From Lysobacter capsici (GTDB lineage: Bacteria; Pseudomonadota; Gammaproteobacteria; Xanthomonadales; Xanthomonadaceae), in assembly GCF_018732085.1 (NCBI RefSeq), contig NZ_CP076103.1, forward strand, positions 248,001-312,000: DNA of 64,000 nucleotides. Direction: 5' to 3'. A program made the position numbers and the translations under genes. Below, piece by piece: positions 61,201 to 64,000 of the stretch. Each line of letters opens with the position of its first letter. The first letter of the stretch is position 1. The notes beneath the pieces were generated by a model that worked only from the letters and a program-made list of their open reading frames with translations, had not been told where the DNA came from and ran no database searches.

Positions 61201-64000
61201 ATCCGGCCAGTGGCGAACTGGTGGCCAGCGGCCGCGCGCCGAGCATCGAGGTGATCTACGACACGCTCGGCCGCGCCGTGGTCCAGCGCGATGTGCGCGG
61301 CCACTACAGCTACAAGACCTACGACCTGCTCGGCCGGCTCGCCGCCGAGGTCGATCAGGAGGGCTACGCCACCGCCTACGCCTACGACGCGCTGGGCGAA
61401 CAGACCGGCCTGACCCGCTACGCCCATCCGATCGGCGCCGGCCTGCTCGGCGCGGGACAGCCGATCGACCGCGCGCAACTGTTCGGCGCCCTGATCGCCA
61501 GCGACCGCGACCGCAGCCTGAGCACCACCTACGACCAGCGCGGCCACAAGACCCGCGTGGTGCAAAGCGTGGTCAGCGTGGTCAATGCCGACGGCAGCGT
61601 CGTGTCGATCGCGCCGGAAAAGCGCTTCGTCTACGACGCCTATGGCGATCTGGTCAAGGAGTCCGAACAGCTCGACGCGACCCGTTGGGCCGACACCTAT
61701 CGTTACTACGACGCGCTGGGCCGGCTCACCCTCAGCGTCGATCCGGAAGGCTATGTCAGCGCGCTGCGCTACAACACCACCGGCGAAGTGGTGGAATCCA
61801 TCGAGTACGCGCGCGCGGTCGATACCGCCGCGCTCGGCACTGCCCAGCCGCCGGCGCTTCCGGCCGCGGGCGATGCGGCCAGTGGCTACGACCGCAGCAC
61901 CCGCCGTCAGTACGATGCGCTGGGCCGCAGGATCCGCGAGACCGTCACCCGCCACACCCACGACGGCAACGGCGTCAGCGGTGTGCGCGATGTCGTCACC
62001 ACGATCGGCTACGACGGCGAAGGCCATGCCGTGACCGTCGATGTCGACGGCCAGACCACCGCGACGGCGTTCGATGCGCTCGGCCGCAGCGTGTCGGTGC
62101 TCGAAGCCGAGCGCGATGCGATTCGCGCCGATGGCTACGATCAATTGCGCAATGTCGGCGTCGATCTCAACAGCGCAGCTCTGACCGAGCGCGTGTCGCC
62201 GTACAGCACGATGGTCTACGACGCCTTCGGCAACCTCGTGCAGCTGCGCCGTTACGCCAACGGCTGGCGCAGCGGCGAGGCCGCGCCGCAGGCCGCCGCC
62301 AACGACACCTTGCACACCACCCGCTACGACCTGCAGGGGCGCGCGGTGTGGGAACGCGATTCGGCGGGGACCGTCTACACCAAGCAGTACGACGAAGCCG
62401 ACAACCTGGTCGAAGTGCGCTCGCGCCTGGACGGCAATGAGGGACGCAGCGCGGTGATCGTGGTTGCGACGTCCTACGACCGCAGCGGCCGGCAGACGCT
62501 CACGCTGACCACCCGCGAGCTGTACCAGGACGGCCAGTTCACCGGCATCGCGCGCGATGCCGCCTCGCAGGTGCGCTACAACGCGTTCGGCGAAATCCTC
62601 GCCAAGGACAGCCGCACCGACACCGCGCTGGCGACCGAGCAGTTCGCCGCGCAATACGTCTACGACGCCGCCGGCCGGGTCGTCGCCAGCAACGCCGAAG
62701 GCGGGCAATGGCGGCGATACGGCTACAACGCCGCCGGCCATCTGCAGACCACCGCCCAGGCCATGCGCCTGGGCGGCGCCGGCGGCGCGCTGGTCGATGC
62801 GGTGACGGCGCAGGTTACCGACCGGCTGGGCCGGGTGATCGAACAGACCCAGCCGGCGTTCGGCGACGATCTCACTCAGCGTCCGCGCTGGAGCCAGCGC
62901 CTGGATCGCTGGGGCAATGCGCTCGAAAGCGTCGACACCCGCGGCGGCATCACCGTCAGCGTCTACAACGAAGCCAATCAAGTGGTGAGGCAGACCCGCC
63001 CGGAGGTCGTGGTCGTGCATCGCGACGGCAGCCAGCGCGTCGAGCGTCCCGAGAACGCCTGGTTCTACGACGCGCTCGGCCGCCTGCTCGGCGTCCGCGA
63101 CGCCAACGGCTACCTGCGTCAGCAGAGCTACGACGCCGCCGGTCGCCTGATCGCCAGCCGCGACGCCACCGGGCACGTCACCCGTATGGCCTACGACGCG
63201 CTCGGCCAGCAGGTGCTCACCCAGGATCCGCTGGGTTATCTGAGCTTCCGCCTGTTCGATGCCGCCGGCCGCATCGCCGGACAGGGCGACTATCTGATCA
63301 ACAACGAAGGCAGCGCGCGCGACCAGCAGCTGCGCGAGGTCTATCGCCTCAACCAGCGCGGCGACCGCATCGCGGTGACCGACATCGCCGGCCAGTCGGC
63401 GCTGTACGACTACGACAGCCGCGGCCTGGTCGTCCGCAGCCGCAGCAACGCCGGCGTGACCATGAGCTACGGCTTCGACGCCAACGGCAGGAAGATCCGC
63501 GAGACCAATGCGCTGTCGGATCCGTCGCTGATCGGTAGCGGCGCCGGGCGCCGCACGGTCGTGGACCACGAGAACGAAGCGGTGTTCCTCGACGAGCAGA
63601 CCTGGGACTACGACGACTTCGGCCGCCTGATCGACCACAACGACCTCAGCGGCGCCGACTGCGATTACGACTACGATCCCTCGACCGGGCAGCTCAACGT
63701 CCAGCGCAAGGCCGGCGCGGCCGCGCGCGAAACGATTTACTACGCCAACGGCCTGGTCAAGGAACTGCGCGAGGGCGACGACTGGTTCCGCTACGCCTAC
63801 GACGCCGTCGGCAATCGCACCCGCGAGGAAACCTACACCCGCGACGGCGCCGGCCAACGCATCCACATGCTGACCCGCGCCGAGTACGACGCCCACAACC
63901 GCGTCGTGCGCGTCAGCCAGGACGAAATGGGCGCGGCCTGGAACAGCGGCGATCCGCCGCCCAATGCCGATTTCGAGCGCGGCGACGAGGGCTGGACCAA
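55218..64000 (+). CDS. Giant RHS/YD-repeat protein (3' end outside window)
   Basis: The reading frame stays open for 2,927 codons and leaves the window. It begins MTTLISGSGLGVFNSSFTQV, with no signal peptide, PAAR or DUF6531 domain. From about residue 160 on it is a nearly unbroken series of YD repeats (for example YDALGRRVRETI, YDAAGRLIASRD, YDPSTGQLNV), the beta-strand spiral of RHS and Tc-type toxins. Between residues 1540 and 1840, four units carry a helical insert (see findings). In RHS toxins the repeats form a shell around a C-terminal toxin; that end, and any immunity gene, lies beyond the window. Upstream bases 55090-55217 are less GC-rich and may hold the promoter. Confidence 0.88.
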   Translation, partial: MTTLISGSGLGVFNSSFTQVGRGLGSDTRTASGRHGQFVNVATGNLIVQGQDEQLFGNGFLASQMRTYNSRGLFGEFGSDGWNGGFETRAGLRLLNVLNTRGSQVQQLLGDGSMVYYDYDEASGDYISTVGDGAHDRFRYIPQQTGQPARWQWTDGNQSRRELYFPGTLLGIGLLDGRLSKTTDLKTGAEYTFLYDDQGRLQRIDGSNGDALVFEYDRFGSRLLGLSTVEGGVARSQIRYGYDNQGRLTRVESDLTPGDWSDNAGNPGRSFVTTYSYEQSSQRLARISHSDGTESSYTYYTSGAASGRVRTVSSGRAADGSLQTLTFSYDLQDDHRRTDVSDASGRTWTYGYDAAGQLIQVQAPAIDGLRDVTDYQYDAAGNVVRVSTQRGGQLLSRSDFSYDANGNLLWQWDQVDPAQGGAARAVQRTYTAANQLASETVFTGLDADGAGTAQAPGGGLSTRFVYDASNRLRYAVDATGAVEERTYHASGNGSGQVASTRRYLGAAYAAADTTLVALDAWATAAQRAQSVLVESHYDVAGRLSRTLAYARLDANGAGIVDDAAELIDYVYDAQGLLRQKIVQRSATVAADDGRDSVETTTYGYDGIGRMLSETVSERVGTGAVRIVRTTAWVHQDNGNTLRTTLEGGPAGDGVSANDQLRTELRNASGQLIATTVSAVSGGETRTSRNYYDGTGRLRASEDASGARFYFFYDAEGALAGEVDVQGTVTAYLRDGLGRVVRTTVHEQRVDTSSWLVNGAVVPADFAAVRPAAAANDRSVLASYDALGRLLSQTDAEGTVTRHVYDGADRLIETRVQAAANDAPERVLRYLRDALGREVGRLDAEGFLVETRYDRAGRVEATIAYAAATPDAARATGDLAALRPLAHAGDQLTRYFHDGRGNRIGVLDAEGALTEAVFDEARNERAVRVYHQRIASPAGNESFAQLRAQVQAGGARETRRQFDALGQLRTELDPEGTLSRYRYDAQGRLLTTERAVGTSEVREGHRRYDVFGNLIGELDGEGATHLLPGMSEAQLDAIYAQYGVRHGYDVLGRRTESVDAEGNKTWYFYDVAGRPTFTVHGVQDAAGVRNGAGEVSETRYTNFGQVGETIAYTGRIAIAIAAPHDRARVDDAVRALQFVAAQDSRHRFVYDRRGQLSEHTDAEGAVTRNRYNGFGELATQWRELGAGLEAETRYAYDRRGQWLSQTEQSVGAAADGSLRGISRSFDAFGRIATATDARGHAVQFGYDRLGRQISQRQNVSGREEMASTAYDVHGRVLTQTDALGRVTRYAYDEATRSATVTTPEGIATTSTRNRFGETVRVTDGLGHATTFDYDRDGLLLKTTDALSGESRQQFDARGLMIRSVDAAGRVVRFVYDARGRAIERTEDPDGLALTQRTVYDGQGRSVSVTDAAGVRTALSYDRQGRLIEQVHDADGLALRTTYAWNTRGQQVRVTTGAGTAEARTVEYGYDALGRRVRETIAPGVLNLTTTYAYDGNDNLIARTDAAGRVTRYTYDEADRQRFAIDGEGGVAETAYDANGRVVAVRAYANVIDLSGLPLSIDSAQVQARLRADDARDVQDYRVYDRDGRVRLRIDGAGAVAESVYDAANQATAVTRYANAKALDPGLRAQLWAGTADIGSLLAGIAADPTRDHSSYSVRDALGRERLSIDATGAVTETVYDPVGRTLRSLRYANAWPLDDVRRAQLRAGTLDANTVLSSLSADPARDRGVVLVYDRVGRLRYTLTRTDSDRAVVSESRFDAVGQTVAQIQYGVTIGFNPAATEADVAGALSAALAADPGRQRSMHTVYDAAGRARFVVDAVGAVTQMRYDATGLVVQSVRYQQARAFNGANLADWVAWAQGQPAGEQRISTTLHDAAGRASVRTDALNHSETITYDGSGQVLSVTNRDGHRWTYEYDAAGRKRTEISPPVAVAMADAAGNVGVVMRSVIARIAYDGQGNVIARTDNADTAQARTTVYVYDNRGHQVRTVFPDAGRIDPASGELVASGRAPSIEVIYDTLGRAVVQRDVRGHYSYKTYDLLGRLAAEVDQEGYATAYAYDALGEQTGLTRYAHPIGAGLLGAGQPIDRAQLFGALIASDRDRSLSTTYDQRGHKTRVVQSVVSVVNADGSVVSIAPEKRFVYDAYGDLVKESEQLDATRWADTYRYYDALGRLTLSVDPEGYVSALRYNTTGEVVESIEYARAVDTAALGTAQPPALPAAGDAASGYDRSTRRQYDALGRRIRETVTRHTHDGNGVSGVRDVVTTIGYDGEGHAVTVDVDGQTTATAFDALGRSVSVLEAERDAIRADGYDQLRNVGVDLNSAALTERVSPYSTMVYDAFGNLVQLRRYANGWRSGEAAPQAAANDTLHTTRYDLQGRAVWERDSAGTVYTKQYDEADNLVEVRSRLDGNEGRSAVIVVATSYDRSGRQTLTLTTRELYQDGQFTGIARDAASQVRYNAFGEILAKDSRTDTALATEQFAAQYVYDAAGRVVASNAEGGQWRRYGYNAAGHLQTTAQAMRLGGAGGALVDAVTAQVTDRLGRVIEQTQPAFGDDLTQRPRWSQRLDRWGNALESVDTRGGITVSVYNEANQVVRQTRPEVVVVHRDGSQRVERPENAWFYDALGRLLGVRDANGYLRQQSYDAAGRLIASRDATGHVTRMAYDALGQQVLTQDPLGYLSFRLFDAAGRIAGQGDYLINNEGSARDQQLREVYRLNQRGDRIAVTDIAGQSALYDYDSRGLVVRSRSNAGVTMSYGFDANGRKIRETNALSDPSLIGSGAGRRTVVDHENEAVFLDEQTWDYDDFGRLIDHNDLSGADCDYDYDPSTGQLNVQRKAGAAARETIYYANGLVKELREGDDWFRYAYDAVGNRTREETYTRDGAGQRIHMLTRAEYDAHNRVVRVSQDEMGAAWNSGDPPPNADFERGDEGWT

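Noticed and set aside
54990..63896. 2,968-codon open frame on the minus strand opposite the RHS gene
   Set aside because: It mirrors the RHS reading frame in GC-rich, repeat-based DNA; its translation is low-complexity and lacks any protein signature, while the plus frame has clear YD motifs.

Overview
The window looks like a chromosomal segment of a Lysobacter-like member of the Xanthomonadaceae. The basis is a very high GC content with strong GC3 codon bias, abundant TonB-dependent receptors, a FecI/FecR signalling set, dispersed REP-like stem-loops typical of this family, and a type III secretion (T3SS) operon of the kind known from Lysobacter. The genus is inferred. No rRNA, tRNA, insertion sequence or CRISPR array was recognised.

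Bases 1-7.8 kb hold the end of a T3SS core operon on the plus strand: the tail of sctD, a short glycine-rich gene, sctI, sctJ, sctK, sctL, sctN (ATPase), sctO, sctP, an unrecognised gene and a needle-like sctF. It closes with a strong intrinsic terminator. Next come a secreted protein of unknown function, a 1-kb intergenic block rich in inverted repeats, and a Pro/Gly/Asn-rich membrane protein that could be a T3SS-associated factor. From 11 to 15 kb lie an MFS transporter, a small unknown gene, a GT4 glycosyltransferase and an ArsR-type repressor, then a repeat-filled gap.

Bases 16.2-23 kb: a TonB receptor, a YCII/VOC/ECF-sigma (ECF42-like) operon, a DUF1028 protein and, convergently, an MgtC-family protein. 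Bases 23.8-34 kb: an ABC importer whose two permease halves are fused and which has no binding protein nearby, a TetR repressor divergent from a saccharopine-dehydrogenase-like oxidoreductase with a clear palindromic operator, an RND pump gene whose 3' end runs into a three-fold 262-bp tandem repeat, and an unknown gene. Bases 34-39 kb: a Tat-exported multicopper oxidase, an FKBP lipoprotein and a secreted metallophosphoesterase. Bases 39-45 kb: unknown proteins, an ankyrin protein, a TerC/Alx manganese exporter gene preceded by a yybP-ykoY riboswitch, an AlkD-like protein with a histone-H1-like tail, an SRPBCC protein and a flavodoxin-fold oxidoreductase.

Bases 45.1-52.4 kb form a possible functional island. 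An exported isoaspartyl peptidase and an exported cyanophycinase-family peptidase lie on the minus strand, divergent from a FecI-FecR-TonB receptor signalling set. This suggests extracellular breakdown of cyanophycin or similar beta-aspartyl peptides coupled to outer-membrane uptake. The window ends with a trans-aconitate methyltransferase, a 3-hydroxyisobutyrate-dehydrogenase-like enzyme, a YjbR protein and the first 2,927 codons of a giant RHS/YD-repeat protein that runs off the end.
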